Positions 28,377-37,557 of a stretch of 64,000 nt of DNA are shown here, piece by piece. The stretch lies in the NCBI RefSeq assembly GCF_004803795.1, contig NZ_CP012543.1:310001-374000 (forward strand), in the 5' to 3' direction. Position 1 is the stretch's first letter. Each line of letters starts with the position of its first letter. The notes under the pieces were generated by a model that saw only the letters and a program-made list of their open reading frames with translations, had not been told where the DNA came from and ran no database searches. Position numbers and translations under genes: made by a program. This stretch comes from Campylobacter rectus. GTDB taxonomy: Bacteria > Campylobacterota > Campylobacteria > Campylobacterales > Campylobacteraceae.

Positions 28377-28610
28377 TTCCCCATAATTTTGCTTCGACTT
28401 CGTCTCGCAACCGCTAATCGCTTCGCTGCGGACGAGCGGATTTTTAACTTCGCGCAAAGCGCTCGTTACGAGACTTCGCTACGAGGAGGCTTTAAAATTT
28501 TAAACCCGTTTCGGTTACGTATTTCATATACGCGCCTTCACGGGTTAAAATTTTAAAGCTAAACTACGCCTATTCTGTCTGGAATATTGATTTCATATTC
28601 TACTAAATTT
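28375..28610. repeat. Palindromic TGATTCCCC repeat, copy B (with insertion)
   Basis: It begins inside the yedE stop codon. About 100 bases of GC-rich sequence (28384-28488) separate the GATTCCCC start from the core. The core stem is CTTTAAAATTTTAAACCCGT (28490-28509) with its complement near 28540-28558, followed by the conserved CTACGCCTATTCTGTCTGG tail. Confidence 0.85.
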
Positions 28611-28779
28611 GTAAATTTCACTGCACAAATTTAAAACCTCGCTAAATTTGACATTTTCGCGGTGCGGGTCTCGGTGGGTCAAATTTAGCTTAAATTTAAA
28701 ATCAACCACAAGACAAAAATACGAATAAAACATCAAATTTTGCAAGTCGCTTTCTATTTCAAAAACCAAAAACTAGGAT

Positions 28780-28800
28780 AATATCTATTTTATAGATATT
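28780..28800. promoter_or_regulatory. Inverted repeat, operator candidate
   Basis: AATATCTA-N5-TAGATATT, perfect 8-base arms, 52 bases before the Sel1-repeat gene and near its likely promoter. Confidence 0.4.
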
Positions 28801-28851
28801 TAATGCACCTCGGCGTAAAATAGATTTAAAATTTATTTTAGGAAAAAGAAA

Positions 28852-29496
28852 ATGAAAAAAGTAATTTTATGTTTGGTTGCGGCGTGTTCTTTGGTCTCTG
28901 CCGCTATGTTTAACGAGGCTCAGATACGTGAATTTGAGCAAAAGTGCGAGGCCGGAGACGCTATTATATGCGGTAGCGTCGGGATATCGTACTATATGGG
29001 CGATAACGGTTTTACGAAAGATTACGAAAAAGCTGCGAAATTTTTTGCGAAAGCTTGCGACGGAAATAACTACAAAACCTGCTCGAATCTCGGGTTTATG
29101 TATTCTACCGGCCAAGGCGTCGTTATAAACCCTGATAAAGCCGCGGAGTTATACGTCAAGGCTTGCGAGGGCGGAGACGTTTTTGGTTGCCAAAACGTCG
29201 GGGCTATGTATCTTAAGGGCCAGGGCGTAAAAGCAGACGCCATAAAAGGGTTAGGCTATATAAAAATAGCTTGTGATAAAGGACTTTGGGGTGCTTGCTC
29301 AAATTTTGCGCTTGCTAACGAGCTTATCGGTCAAAAAACCAAGTCGGAAGCATCTTTTAAAACAGCCAAAGAATACTTTAAAAAAGCATGCAATCTGGGC
29401 AAAAACGACCGCAGCGCGCAGGTTATTGAGGAGCAAAAGAAGATATGGCTACAAGCGTGCGAGAAATACGAGGCTCTAAGAAAACAAAACTATTAA
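28852..29496 (+). CDS. Exported Sel1-repeat protein
   Basis: 214 residues. Signal peptide about 1-18. Four or so Sel1-type repeats follow, with the AAKFFAKACDGNN, AAELYVKACEGGD and LGYIKIACDKG helices and a cysteine in each repeat spaced about 36 residues apart (CxxG pattern of Cys-rich Sel1 proteins such as Hcp of Helicobacter). Probably periplasmic or secreted; disulfide-stabilised repeats are expected, and DsbI is encoded nearby. An AGGAAAAAG site precedes the ATG. Confidence 0.85.
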   Translation: MKKVILCLVAACSLVSAAMFNEAQIREFEQKCEAGDAIICGSVGISYYMGDNGFTKDYEKAAKFFAKACDGNNYKTCSNLGFMYSTGQGVVINPDKAAELYVKACEGGDVFGCQNVGAMYLKGQGVKADAIKGLGYIKIACDKGLWGACSNFALANELIGQKTKSEASFKTAKEYFKKACNLGKNDRSAQVIEEQKKIWLQACEKYEALRKQNY

Positions 29497-29972
29497 AATT
29501 TATCAAAAACTTAGCCTTGCTAAGGCCTCGGTAGACATCGTAACTTAACGCGAAAACCTCGGTATCGTTAAAAATAGTTTAAATTCGGCATTTTCACAAC
29601 ATCGGTTTGTTGGGCTTAAATTTGCTTTGAATTTAAACTCTGTGCGGAGCAAAAACGCCGATAAAACGTCAAATTTATAAAATTCGCCCGAGTCGTCGCG
29701 GCAAAATTTAGCGAGCGCAAATCAAATCGTATCTACCGAATTTCATCAAATCGGGCTAGTTTATTTTTACTTGGCGCAAAACCGAAGCTTTAAAACATAA
29801 TCAAAAGTGCCAAAATGTCGCGCCAAAAGCCACAGCAGCAGCAAAAAGTAGGGCGCCAAAGCAAATCGTTTGGCTAAAGTCCATTAAATTTACGCTCTAA
29901 ATTTGACGGCTAGCGATTAAAGGCTGCGGCAAAATCAAATTCAGTAAGAAAATTTAACGAGAAATTAAAAAG
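29497..29972. other. 476-base gene-free stretch
   Basis: AAATTT-rich and GC-rich patches alternate. No open frame with family resemblance, RNA gene or clear hairpin terminator was seen. Confidence 0.5.
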
Positions 29973-30407
29973 CTACGCTAAAAGTCCGGCGCCTTTGATC
30001 GCTTGGCTGCGCTCTTTTGCGTAGATGCGCTCGCCTCCTATGACGTCGTATTTCCAGATCGGCGCGTTGGCTTTAAAGTCCTCGACGAACTCGTTTATCA
30101 GCCGCAAGGCGACCTTTCTTTGCAGGCTCACGACGCCTGCAACGTAGGAGCTCTCGTGCACCGGCACGTCTCCTCGCGAGTGAGCAAAAAGCACGTATGC
30201 GCCTAGATCCTTTGCCTTTTGCTCCCAGCCTGCTAGCCATTTGCGTAGGATCGGCTCGTAGATGTCAAAGCTAAGCGCGCTTATGCCACCTTCCTCGCGC
30301 ACGATGCCGGTAAACGTGATGAGAGCGCCGCAGTTTTTGTCCTTAAACTCGTCGTACCAAGCGTTTGTGATCGCTTTAGCGTCGAGGCTTCCTTCAAAAA
30401 TCTGCAT
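29973..30407 (-). CDS. moaE: Molybdopterin synthase large subunit MoaE
   Basis: 144 residues. It converts precursor Z (cPMP) to molybdopterin using sulfur from thiocarboxylated MoaD. Recognised by CGALITFTGIVRE (about 26-38), LFAHSRGDVPVHE and the end region PIWKYDVIGGERIY, whose Lys corresponds to a catalytic lysine of the family. It lies one base after moaD on the same strand, a classic moaD-moaE pair. Cytoplasmic. Confidence 0.93.
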   Translation of the reverse strand: MQIFEGSLDAKAITNAWYDEFKDKNCGALITFTGIVREEGGISALSFDIYEPILRKWLAGWEQKAKDLGAYVLFAHSRGDVPVHESSYVAGVVSLQRKVALRLINEFVEDFKANAPIWKYDVIGGERIYAKERSQAIKGAGLLA

Positions 30408-30408
30408 C

Positions 30409-30630
30409 TTAACCTCCGCAAACCGGCGGTAAAATGGAAATTTTATCCCCGTCTTTTAGCGGCGCGTCAAGAGAGCTTGCTATCTCGTCGTTTACGGCGA
30501 CGGCGCAGATTTTTAGCCACTCGCCAAGTTCCGCGTATTCGCTTAGTTTTTCTTTTACTTCGCTTAAATTTGCCGCTTCCAGTTTTAAATTATGCATCTT
30601 TATCGGGCCCAAAAACTCGATTTCTACCAT
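30409..30630 (-). CDS. moaD: Molybdopterin synthase sulfur carrier MoaD
   Basis: 73 residues with a beta-grasp layout and the mandatory C-terminal Gly-Gly (ILPPVCGG), which is thiocarboxylated to donate sulfur to MoaE. AVNDEIASSLDAPLKDGDKI matches the family. It is directly upstream of moaE. The promoter region is shared with the divergent nspC, only 91 bases away. Confidence 0.92.
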   Translation of the reverse strand: MVEIEFLGPIKMHNLKLEAANLSEVKEKLSEYAELGEWLKICAVAVNDEIASSLDAPLKDGDKISILPPVCGG

Positions 30631-30721
30631 AAATTCGCCTTTGAAATTAAAATTTTTTCTTGATTTTACTTAAAAAAATATTTAGATATACTTACGTCAA
30701 ATTTTAAACGAAAGAGCCCTA

Positions 30722-31861
30722 ATGAACGAAATCTTAAGCAAAATAAAAACACCCGCCTACGTCTGCGAAGAGGCCAAGGTACGCAAAAATCTCGAAATTT
30801 TAAAACGCGTCAAGGATGAAAGCGGCGCAAAGGTGCTAGTCGCCCTAAAAGGCTTTGCATTTAGCGGCGTGATGGGGCTTGTCGGCGAATATCTAGACGG
30901 CGCAACGTGCAGCGGCCTATATGAGGCTAAATTTGCCGCAAAATACGCTCGAGGCGAGATTCACACGTATTCGCCGGCATTTAAAGACGAGGACATAGAT
31001 GAGGTGCTAGCGCTCTCAAGGCACGTGGTTTTTAACTCCTTTGCGCAGTGGGCGAAATTTAAGCAAAAAGCCCTAGCCGCGGGCGTTACCTGCGGGCTTC
31101 GCGTAAATCCGGAGCTCTCCGTCGCGCCGACTGACGCTTATAACCCGTGCGGTCGCTATAGCCGCCTAGGCATCACTCGCGCAAATTTTGACGCAGACGC
31201 GCTTGAGGGTATCACGGGACTGCATTTTCACGCGCTTTGCGAGGAGAGCGCGCAGAGTCTGGAGACCGTGCTGATGGCGTTTGAGGAGAAATTCGGCGAG
31301 TTTATCCCGCGTATGAAGTGGGTAAATTTCGGCGGCGGACATCACGTGACAAAAGAGGGCTACGACGTAGACCTACTCATAAATTTGATCAAAAACTTCC
31401 GTGCAAAATACGGCGTCGAGGTCTATATCGAGCCCGGCGAAGCGGTGGGCTGGCAGACGGGATTTTTAGCCGCTTCGGTGCTTGATTTCGTACAAAACGA
31501 AAAAACCATAGCCATCCTAGACGTTTCAGCCGAGGCGCATATGCCCGATACCGTGCTGATGCCCTACCGACCGGCGGTGCGCGGCGAGAGCAAAGGCGGT
31601 AAATTTAGCTACCGTTTCGGCGGAAATACCTGTCTAGCGGGCGATATAGTGGGGCTTGACGCGGGCGAGCCCGAGTATAAATTTGACGCACCGCTAAGCG
31701 TGGGCGATAAGGTGATCTTTGAAGATCAGATCCACTACACGATCGTGAAAAACACGACCTTTAACGGCATCAAGCTGCCTGATTTGCTGCTTTTAAAAGA
31801 AAACGGCGAGCTTGTAACCGTGCGGGAATTTGGCTTTGAAGAGTACGAGAGGCGAAACTGA
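30722..31861 (+). CDS. nspC: Carboxynorspermidine decarboxylase
   Basis: 379 residues. A PLP-dependent, fold-III decarboxylase that makes norspermidine or spermidine. The PLP lysine lies in VALKGFAF (Lys about 43). HFHALCEESAQ (about 175-185), FGGGHHVTKEGYD (about 202-214) and IEPGEAVGWQTG are conserved in NspC/CANSDC. It works with the dehydrogenase at 2154-3368. A TATACT box at 30687-30692 precedes it, and a GAAAGAG site lies before the ATG. Confidence 0.92.
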   Translation: MNEILSKIKTPAYVCEEAKVRKNLEILKRVKDESGAKVLVALKGFAFSGVMGLVGEYLDGATCSGLYEAKFAAKYARGEIHTYSPAFKDEDIDEVLALSRHVVFNSFAQWAKFKQKALAAGVTCGLRVNPELSVAPTDAYNPCGRYSRLGITRANFDADALEGITGLHFHALCEESAQSLETVLMAFEEKFGEFIPRMKWVNFGGGHHVTKEGYDVDLLINLIKNFRAKYGVEVYIEPGEAVGWQTGFLAASVLDFVQNEKTIAILDVSAEAHMPDTVLMPYRPAVRGESKGGKFSYRFGGNTCLAGDIVGLDAGEPEYKFDAPLSVGDKVIFEDQIHYTIVKNTTFNGIKLPDLLLLKENGELVTVREFGFEEYERRN

Positions 31862-32461
31862 ATTTACCGTCAAATTTTAATCTTAAGCTTGATTTTCAGG
31901 CTTTGCTTGGCTAACTTGACAGTGCATAGATTTTGCTAAATTTGGGCATATGGCTTAGCGATCACGGTATGCTTGCAAAATCGATCGTTATATGTAAGGC
32001 GGCGCTCACGGGCTTTGTTTAAAATTTGATAACCGCTGCCGAGCTCTCGCAGTCGTTTGCGTTTAGGCGTTTTTTGCGACTTGTTCGGTTTGTGCGCGCT
32101 GCGTTTAAATCCGCGTCTTATCGGTTAAATTTGATAAATTTGCCGCTTGAAATTTTGTAATGATAGTTGGGCTCAAATTTGGTTTTTCGCTCCGTTAAAT
32201 TCCGACGCCCGGGACGCAAATTTGACCTTTTTACGGTGCCGTTTCGGTTGTAAATTCGGATCAAATTTGAGGCGTTAATCTTTTGCCGCATCGCCGACTT
32301 TTATCAAAAATGAAGTTAAATTTAAGATAAATAAAATCTAGCTTATATAAATGAATTAATATCTCGTATTATAAATTTACTCTCGATTTTGATAAAAACG
32401 CAGCGCGACCGCCCAAAAAAGAGAAATTTTGCCGCTAAGCTTGCATTACGTTATTTTTTGA
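31862..32461. other. 600-base gene-free stretch before fdhC
   Basis: AAATTT-rich filler with GC-rich islands, becoming AT-rich near fdhC. No recognised gene or RNA. Confidence 0.5.
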
Positions 32462-32467
32462 TATAAT
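32462..32467 (+). promoter_or_regulatory. -10 promoter element for fdhC
   Basis: TATAAT preceded by TTTTTTGA, about 89 bases before the fdhC start; the T-rich upstream run is typical of Campylobacter promoters. Confidence 0.5.
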
Positions 32468-32555
32468 TCCGCAAAAGTCCGCACAAATTTAGCCTTTGGC
32501 TGGATGCCGAACGACCGGCTTTTTAAGGCGGAAAAACAAAACCAAGGGAGATAGC

Positions 32556-33503
32556 ATGACGAGAATTTTTAGTTTGCTTTCGGTTTTCGCCTGTTGGGCC
32601 TTCGCTATCGAGGCGAGTCCTAGCACAAACCAATACCAGAGCAATATCTGGGCTGCTGGTAGAATCGAAAACATTAAGCCTTACGAAGACGGTTTGGGGC
32701 CGATTTTCACGTTTCTTCAAGGCAACGACTACTTCGCCATAGCGGCTTTGTCGCTTATTTTTGCAGTCATCGGCGCATTCATTTTGCACTTTTTGATCAT
32801 CGGACCGAAACACTTCAGCCACGACGGCAATAAGGTCTATGCGTTTAATATGATAGAGCGCGTATCTCACGGCGCTGCGGCGATCGCATGGATGATCCTC
32901 ATACCGACCGGCGTCATTATGATGTGGGGCGCTGAGCTTGGCGGCGGCGCGTTTGTTAGATTTTGTAAGGACATCCACGGACTGGCGACGATTTTGTTTG
33001 CCGTTTCGGTACCTCCGATGCTGATAGCTTGGACTGTGAGGATGTTACCTGTTGTTTATGATATTAGATGGATGCTGATTGTGGGCGGATATCTATCAAA
33101 GGTTAAACGCCCTGTGCCTGCGGGTAAATTTAACGCCGGTCAAAAGGCGTGGTACTGGGTAGCGATCCCTGGCGGTATCGTAATGATACTAACAGGCGCT
33201 GCGATGTTTTTCCTTGACTTTAGAACCCCGGACGTTGCAACCTGGCTAGGCGTATCGCAGATCGAAGTTTTAAGAGCTTCCGCGCTTATTCATAACGTTC
33301 TTGGCATCGTTTGCGCGGTATTTTTCCTAGTGCACATATATATGGCGGCCATCGCGATACACGGCGCTATTTGGTCGATGATAACGGGCTATAAAGAAGA
33401 AGAAGAGGTCTACGTACTTCACCACTACTGGTACCAAGAGCTCATCTCTAAAAACAAAATCCCGGTATCTGAATACGAAAAAACTTACGCGAAATTAAAA
33501 TAA
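32556..33503 (+). CDS. fdhC: Formate dehydrogenase cytochrome b subunit FdhC
   Basis: 315 residues from the ATG at 32556, chosen because AAGGGAG lies just upstream and a signal-like N-terminus (about 1-17) follows. Four or five membrane helices with haem-ligand histidines in MIERVSHGAAAIAW, KDIHGLATILF, SALIHNVLGIV and VHIYMAAIAIHG identify the gamma subunit (FdoI/FdnI type) that passes electrons from formate to menaquinone. The catalytic fdhA and fdhB genes do not flank it, which differs from the usual operon. It ends at a strong terminator. Confidence 0.88.
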   Translation: MTRIFSLLSVFACWAFAIEASPSTNQYQSNIWAAGRIENIKPYEDGLGPIFTFLQGNDYFAIAALSLIFAVIGAFILHFLIIGPKHFSHDGNKVYAFNMIERVSHGAAAIAWMILIPTGVIMMWGAELGGGAFVRFCKDIHGLATILFAVSVPPMLIAWTVRMLPVVYDIRWMLIVGGYLSKVKRPVPAGKFNAGQKAWYWVAIPGGIVMILTGAAMFFLDFRTPDVATWLGVSQIEVLRASALIHNVLGIVCAVFFLVHIYMAAIAIHGAIWSMITGYKEEEEVYVLHHYWYQELISKNKIPVSEYEKTYAKLK

Positions 33504-33504
33504 T

Positions 33505-33531
33505 AAAAAAGGAGAAATTTTTCTCCTTTTT
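33505..33531 (+). terminator. Rho-independent terminator after fdhC
   Basis: AAAAAGGAGAAA pairs with TTCTCCTTTTT around a short T loop, with the T-run extending 3', two bases after the fdhC stop. Confidence 0.85.
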
Positions 33532-33638
33532 GCCTCGGAGGCGAGCTTGTAAGCCTCCTTTTTATACGAAATTTAAAATCTTTTAGATAAAATTCCCCTA
33601 GACTTCAGGTTGAAGAGTAATAAATTTAAGGAAAAATC

Positions 33639-34235
33639 ATGCAAATCGATTGTAGAAATTTAGCTTGCCCGGAGCCGGTTATCAGGACGAAAAACGCACT
33701 TGACGGTTTAAGGGTCGGCGAAAAGCTTGAGATTTTAGTAAATTCCATCGCTCCCAAAGAAAATATCAGCCGTTTTTTAAAAAGCCAAAACGTCGAATTT
33801 AGCGTCCTGCAAAACGGTGCCGAGACAAAAATCACCGCCGTTAAGGGCGAATCCAAACTTGAGCTAACGAATTTTGACAAATTCGCCTGCGAGATCATGC
33901 CAAAGACTAAAAAAACAGTCGTTTATCTAAACGAAGAATACGCCGGAAGCGGCGACGTGGGCGTTAGCTTGCTAGCTAAATTTTTAGGCGCGCTTTTACA
34001 GGTAGAAAAACCAGAGTACGTCATTTGCGTAAATAACGCCGTCAAAATGACGACGAACCGCGCTCATCCGAGCTTTAAACCGCTTAAAGATTTAGAGGCT
34101 GCGGGCGTTAAAATTTTAAGCTGCGGCAGCTGCCTAGAGGCGTACAAGCTCGTAAGCGATCTAAGCGTCGGCGAGATGTCAAACGCATACGAAGTCATGC
34201 AAATTTTAACTACGCACGAGCAAATCAAACTATGA
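33639..34235 (+). CDS. yedF: YedF/FdhU selenium-metabolism protein
   Basis: 198 residues. The N-terminal SirA/TusA-like domain carries CRNLACPEPV (Cys10 of the CPxP motif), and a C-terminal DsrE-like domain (about 85-198) ends with ILSCGSCLEAYKL. This two-domain arrangement is the YedF family of selenium metabolism, whose Campylobacter member FdhU is needed for formate dehydrogenase activity together with YedE. Its TGA stop overlaps the ATG of selD (ATGA), so the two are translationally coupled. Confidence 0.88.
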   Translation: MQIDCRNLACPEPVIRTKNALDGLRVGEKLEILVNSIAPKENISRFLKSQNVEFSVLQNGAETKITAVKGESKLELTNFDKFACEIMPKTKKTVVYLNEEYAGSGDVGVSLLAKFLGALLQVEKPEYVICVNNAVKMTTNRAHPSFKPLKDLEAAGVKILSCGSCLEAYKLVSDLSVGEMSNAYEVMQILTTHEQIKL

Positions 34236-35254
34236 TTTATAACGACAAACGTCTCACGAAATTCGTCCGAGCGGCGGGTTGAGCGGCCAAGCTTGACCCG
34301 TCGGGTCTAAACAAAACTATCGGCGATTTAAATTTAGCTCACCCAAATTTGCTCTCAAACATCGGCACGAACGAAGACGCGAGCGTCTTTAAGATCACGG
34401 ACGACATCGCGCTCGTTCAGACGCTGGACTTTATCACGCCGGTGGCGGACGATCCGTTTATATTCGGTCAGATCGCAGCCGCAAACAGCCTAAGCGACGT
34501 GTTTGCGATGGGCGGCAGGGTGCTAAACGCGCTAAATATCGTCGGTTTTGACAGCTGCAACCTAAGCGGCGAAATTTTGGGCGAAATTTTGCGCGGCGGA
34601 CAGGATAAAGTCGCCGAATGCGGCGGAGTGATCGTGGGCGGACACACGATAGAGACGCAGCAGATGTATTACGGACTTAGCGTCACGGGCGTCGTTTCGC
34701 CAAACTCTTTTTGGTCAAACAACACCGCGCGAGAGGGCGACGCGCTCATACTTACAAAGCCGCTGGGAACGGGCATTTTAAGCACGGCGATCAAGGCCGA
34801 TCTGCTAAATTTAACCCAAATCGAGCAGGCCGTCGAGACGATGCGGCAGTTAAATTTCTACGCCGTGGGCGCGCTAAAAGGCATCAACGTAACGGCGGCG
34901 ACCGACGTCACGGGATTTGGCTTTTTAGGGCATTTAAGCGAAATGCTAAACGATAAAATAGGCTTTGAAATTTACGCGGATAACGTGCCCGTAATAGCGG
35001 CTGCGCGCGAGTTTGCCGATATGGGTATCATCCCCGAGGGCAGCTACAAAAACCGCGAATTTGCGTGCAAATTCGTTAGCGGCGATGCGGATATCTTGCT
35101 TTACGACGCGCAGACTTCTGGCGGATTACTGCTCGCAGTTCCGCAAAGCGAGGCAAATTTGGCTCTGTCTCGTCTAAAAGAGGCGGGTTACGAGAGCTCG
35201 GCGATCGTGGGTATAGCTAAAAAACGCGGCGAATACGGCATAAATTTACGCTAA
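34232..35254 (+). CDS. selD: Selenophosphate synthetase SelD, predicted selenoprotein
   Basis: 340 residues including selenocysteine. It makes selenophosphate from selenide and ATP for selenocysteine synthesis. From the ATG overlapping the yedF stop, codons read MIYNDKRLTKFVRAAG, then UGA (codon 17, 34280-34282), then AAKLDPSG and on in the same frame without interruption to the end. Codon 17 equals the catalytic Cys17 of E. coli SelD, and Lys20 is kept. Later motifs include FITPVADDPFIFGQIAAANSLSD in parts, GGHTIE, ATDVTGFGFLGH and DAQTSGGLL. A start downstream of the UGA would lose the active site. Confidence 0.92.
34280..34310 (+). promoter_or_regulatory. Sec UGA codon with SECIS-like hairpin in selD
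   Basis: UGA at 34280-34282, followed 12 bases later by GACCC (34295-34299) and GGGTC (34303-34307) closing a small loop with G and U at its top. Spacing and apical GU fit the bacterial SECIS that binds SelB. Confidence 0.7.
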
Positions 35255-35832
35255 TCGGGCTTAAATTTGAGCTCGTGATGACGGGCTGCCATAAAGGTTA
35301 GTCGCTTCAAATTCGGTCAAATTTTAAGCGGCGGATCGGAAACGGCAATCTCGCCGATTTTTTGTTTTCGCTATTTAAATACCCGCTTAAGAATTTTAAA
35401 CGTAAATTTTATAAAAATCATCAAATTTATCTTGCGCCTTTTTAAGCTACTAAACAAGTTATACAAAAAGTTAAACAGGTAAAATTTGAGCCGTTTAAAA
35501 TCCCCGAAAGCCAAATATCCTTAAAGATAAAATTTAATAAAAACAAAAAGCTTTCCAGTGATTATGCATAAGTCTATTTCTAAAAATCCACAAAATTTCT
35601 CATAAAGCCGAACAAACGCTAAAGTTAAACTAATCAAACTAAAAAGCTTACGCTAAAGCAATGTAAATTTATTATTTATCCTAATCCAAAGCCGTCAAAT
35701 TCCTAAAATATTTTTCTTAAATTTAAGAGAATTATGCAATATGTTATCAAAATTATCTCAAATTTTAAGCGAAAATATAAAAGAATTAAATTAAAATTAC
35801 TCTCTAATTTTAATGAAACAAAGGAGATAAAA
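35255..35832. other. 578-base gene-free, AT-rich stretch
   Basis: A fairly AT-rich region between selD and dba. It probably contains the dba-dsbI promoter in its last 200 bases, but no single convincing -10 box stands out. No RNA gene seen. Confidence 0.45.
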
Positions 35833-36000
35833 ATGGAATTTTTATCGTTTCTCTTTCTGGCTTTGGCCGTTTTCATCGCTTGGAAAAAGCCGGAGAAAGA
35901 GGGTTTGGCATTTGGTGCATTTGCCGTGGGGACGGCGATTTGCTTTATTATGTTTTTCATCGCCAGCTGGACGTCCCTGCTGCCTTACGCGGCGTATTAG
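35833..36000 (+). CDS. dba: Dba-like small membrane protein
   Basis: 55 residues from the ATG at 35833, chosen over an upstream in-frame start because AAGGAG lies 7 bases before it. Two membrane helices (about 2-17 and 26-50) around WKKPEKEG. Position and size match Campylobacter dba, the small gene cotranscribed with dsbI and needed for DsbI function. dsbI starts 9 bases downstream. Confidence 0.75.
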   Translation: MEFLSFLFLALAVFIAWKKPEKEGLAFGAFAVGTAICFIMFFIASWTSLLPYAAY

Positions 36001-36009
36001 GAGGGCTAG

Positions 36010-37557
36010 ATGAGTTTTTTTAACGAGAAAAATTTCGACTTCGTCATGGCCAGCGCGGTCTTGCTCGTGCTTGCTATCCCCGTCGGTATCGCAAACATTT
36101 ATCTCGGCTACGTCATCGGAGAGGGCCCTTGCACGCTTTGCTGGTGGGAGCGGATCGGCATGGTCGTGGTCGGCGTCGCTGGTATCTTGATACTGCGCTA
36201 CGGCCTAAAGGCGCGCTATATAGTCGCCGTGCTTTTCGGCGCTGCATACGGTATTTTTATGACGCTTAGACACGCTAGCTTTAGCCTATATAGAGACGTA
36301 GGTATGGGCTTTGGCGGCGATATATTCGGTGCGCATACTTATACTTGGGGCATTTTGGTGTACTGGGTCGTGGTTGTAGCGATGGGGCTGATGATGCTTT
36401 TTGCCAAGGACAAGGTCGTCTCTAACGATATCGCGCGCGCTGATACCAGGGTCAAGCCTCTTAACGCGTATTCAAAATTCGTGATCGCTTTGAGCCTATT
36501 CGTGATCTTATCAAATGCCGTTCAGGCGCTCATCTCCTCAGGCATACCGCCCTATAGCGGCAAGGGCGATCCCGAGCGCATCAGCCTAAACAACACTTGG
36601 ACGGCGGGCGTTTGGAAAAGATTTGAAAAGCCGTTTTCATTCACCGGCTCAAACGTCGTCGAGGATCCGTTTATAGCGGGCGAACCTAAAGATATAAGCG
36701 TCAAATTTAACTCCGATCCAAGCGCCGGCGCGTTTACGGACGTGAAGCCCGCGCTTAGCGTGAAAAATAGCTTCCCGCTTCCTTTTGAGACAAAGGGAAT
36801 TTTTGGCAAAGGCGTAACGAGCGGCCTAGCGTACAACGCTAAAAACGATACTTTCGGCATCTCAAACACCGAAGGCGGCGTTTATTTTACGGACGCGAAT
36901 TTTAAAGAGATCGCTCACGCCGTCATCGACAAGCCAAACGGCCGCAATATCAAAAAAGCCGTCGCATCGACCTTTGTCGGCGATATGCTGGTGACTACAG
37001 GCTTTAACAAAACCACCTTCGCCATTAAGCCCGTGGAAAAAGTGGACGCGTATCACGAGTGGAGATATTTTAGGGAGAGCACCGGCGGGCTCGAGTCTGC
37101 GTGGAAATTTGACCGCCCGGCGCTCTTAACGATAAGGGCGAAAAAACAGTACGTCCTAACGCTCGCAAAAGACCCGCAGAGCACCTATATGTATATGATC
37201 ACGGTGCCAAACGAGCGCGCTAAGAACTTGATCCTCATAAAAGTAGATAGCAAGGATAAAATGCTAAGCGGCGAAACCATCGTGACATCAGCTCTCGCAC
37301 TAAAAGATAAACGCGACCTAAAAGACTACTACGTCACGGCTGGCGACGTCGAGGGCGGTAAATTTTTGGCCTACTCCAAAAACTACAACACCTTGCTCGT
37401 GATCGACCTTGCGGACGCAAAGGTGATAGACGCTTACGCGATGCCGCAAATCGGCGATATCTCGGGGCTAGCGATAAAGGGCGGCAGCATCTACGCTCTA
37501 GCGCATAAAGAGGGCAAAGTAAGCGTCGTAGAGCTAAATAATCCTCTTGCGGAGTAG
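36010..37557 (+). CDS. dsbI: DsbI, DsbB-like thiol oxidoreductase with propeller domain
   Basis: 515 residues. The N-terminal part (about 1-175) has five membrane helices and the periplasmic CTLCWWER (about 41-48), the DsbB-type redox CxxC. The long C-terminal periplasmic part (about 190-515) is a beta-propeller-like domain with repeating FVGDMLVTTG/GGSIYALAHKEGKV strands. This fusion is typical of Campylobacter/Helicobacter DsbI, which oxidises a periplasmic thiol partner and passes electrons to quinone. The second cysteine pair of classical DsbB is not visible in the other loop. AGGAGGG precedes the ATG. Confidence 0.88.
   Translation: MSFFNEKNFDFVMASAVLLVLAIPVGIANIYLGYVIGEGPCTLCWWERIGMVVVGVAGILILRYGLKARYIVAVLFGAAYGIFMTLRHASFSLYRDVGMGFGGDIFGAHTYTWGILVYWVVVVAMGLMMLFAKDKVVSNDIARADTRVKPLNAYSKFVIALSLFVILSNAVQALISSGIPPYSGKGDPERISLNNTWTAGVWKRFEKPFSFTGSNVVEDPFIAGEPKDISVKFNSDPSAGAFTDVKPALSVKNSFPLPFETKGIFGKGVTSGLAYNAKNDTFGISNTEGGVYFTDANFKEIAHAVIDKPNGRNIKKAVASTFVGDMLVTTGFNKTTFAIKPVEKVDAYHEWRYFRESTGGLESAWKFDRPALLTIRAKKQYVLTLAKDPQSTYMYMITVPNERAKNLILIKVDSKDKMLSGETIVTSALALKDKRDLKDYYVTAGDVEGGKFLAYSKNYNTLLVIDLADAKVIDAYAMPQIGDISGLAIKGGSIYALAHKEGKVSVVELNNPLAE

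Noticed and set aside
34236-34348. UGA in selD as evidence of a pseudogene or of a start at 34349
   Set aside because: The UGA is at the catalytic position, is followed by a SECIS-like hairpin, and the pathway genes and tRNA-Sec are present.
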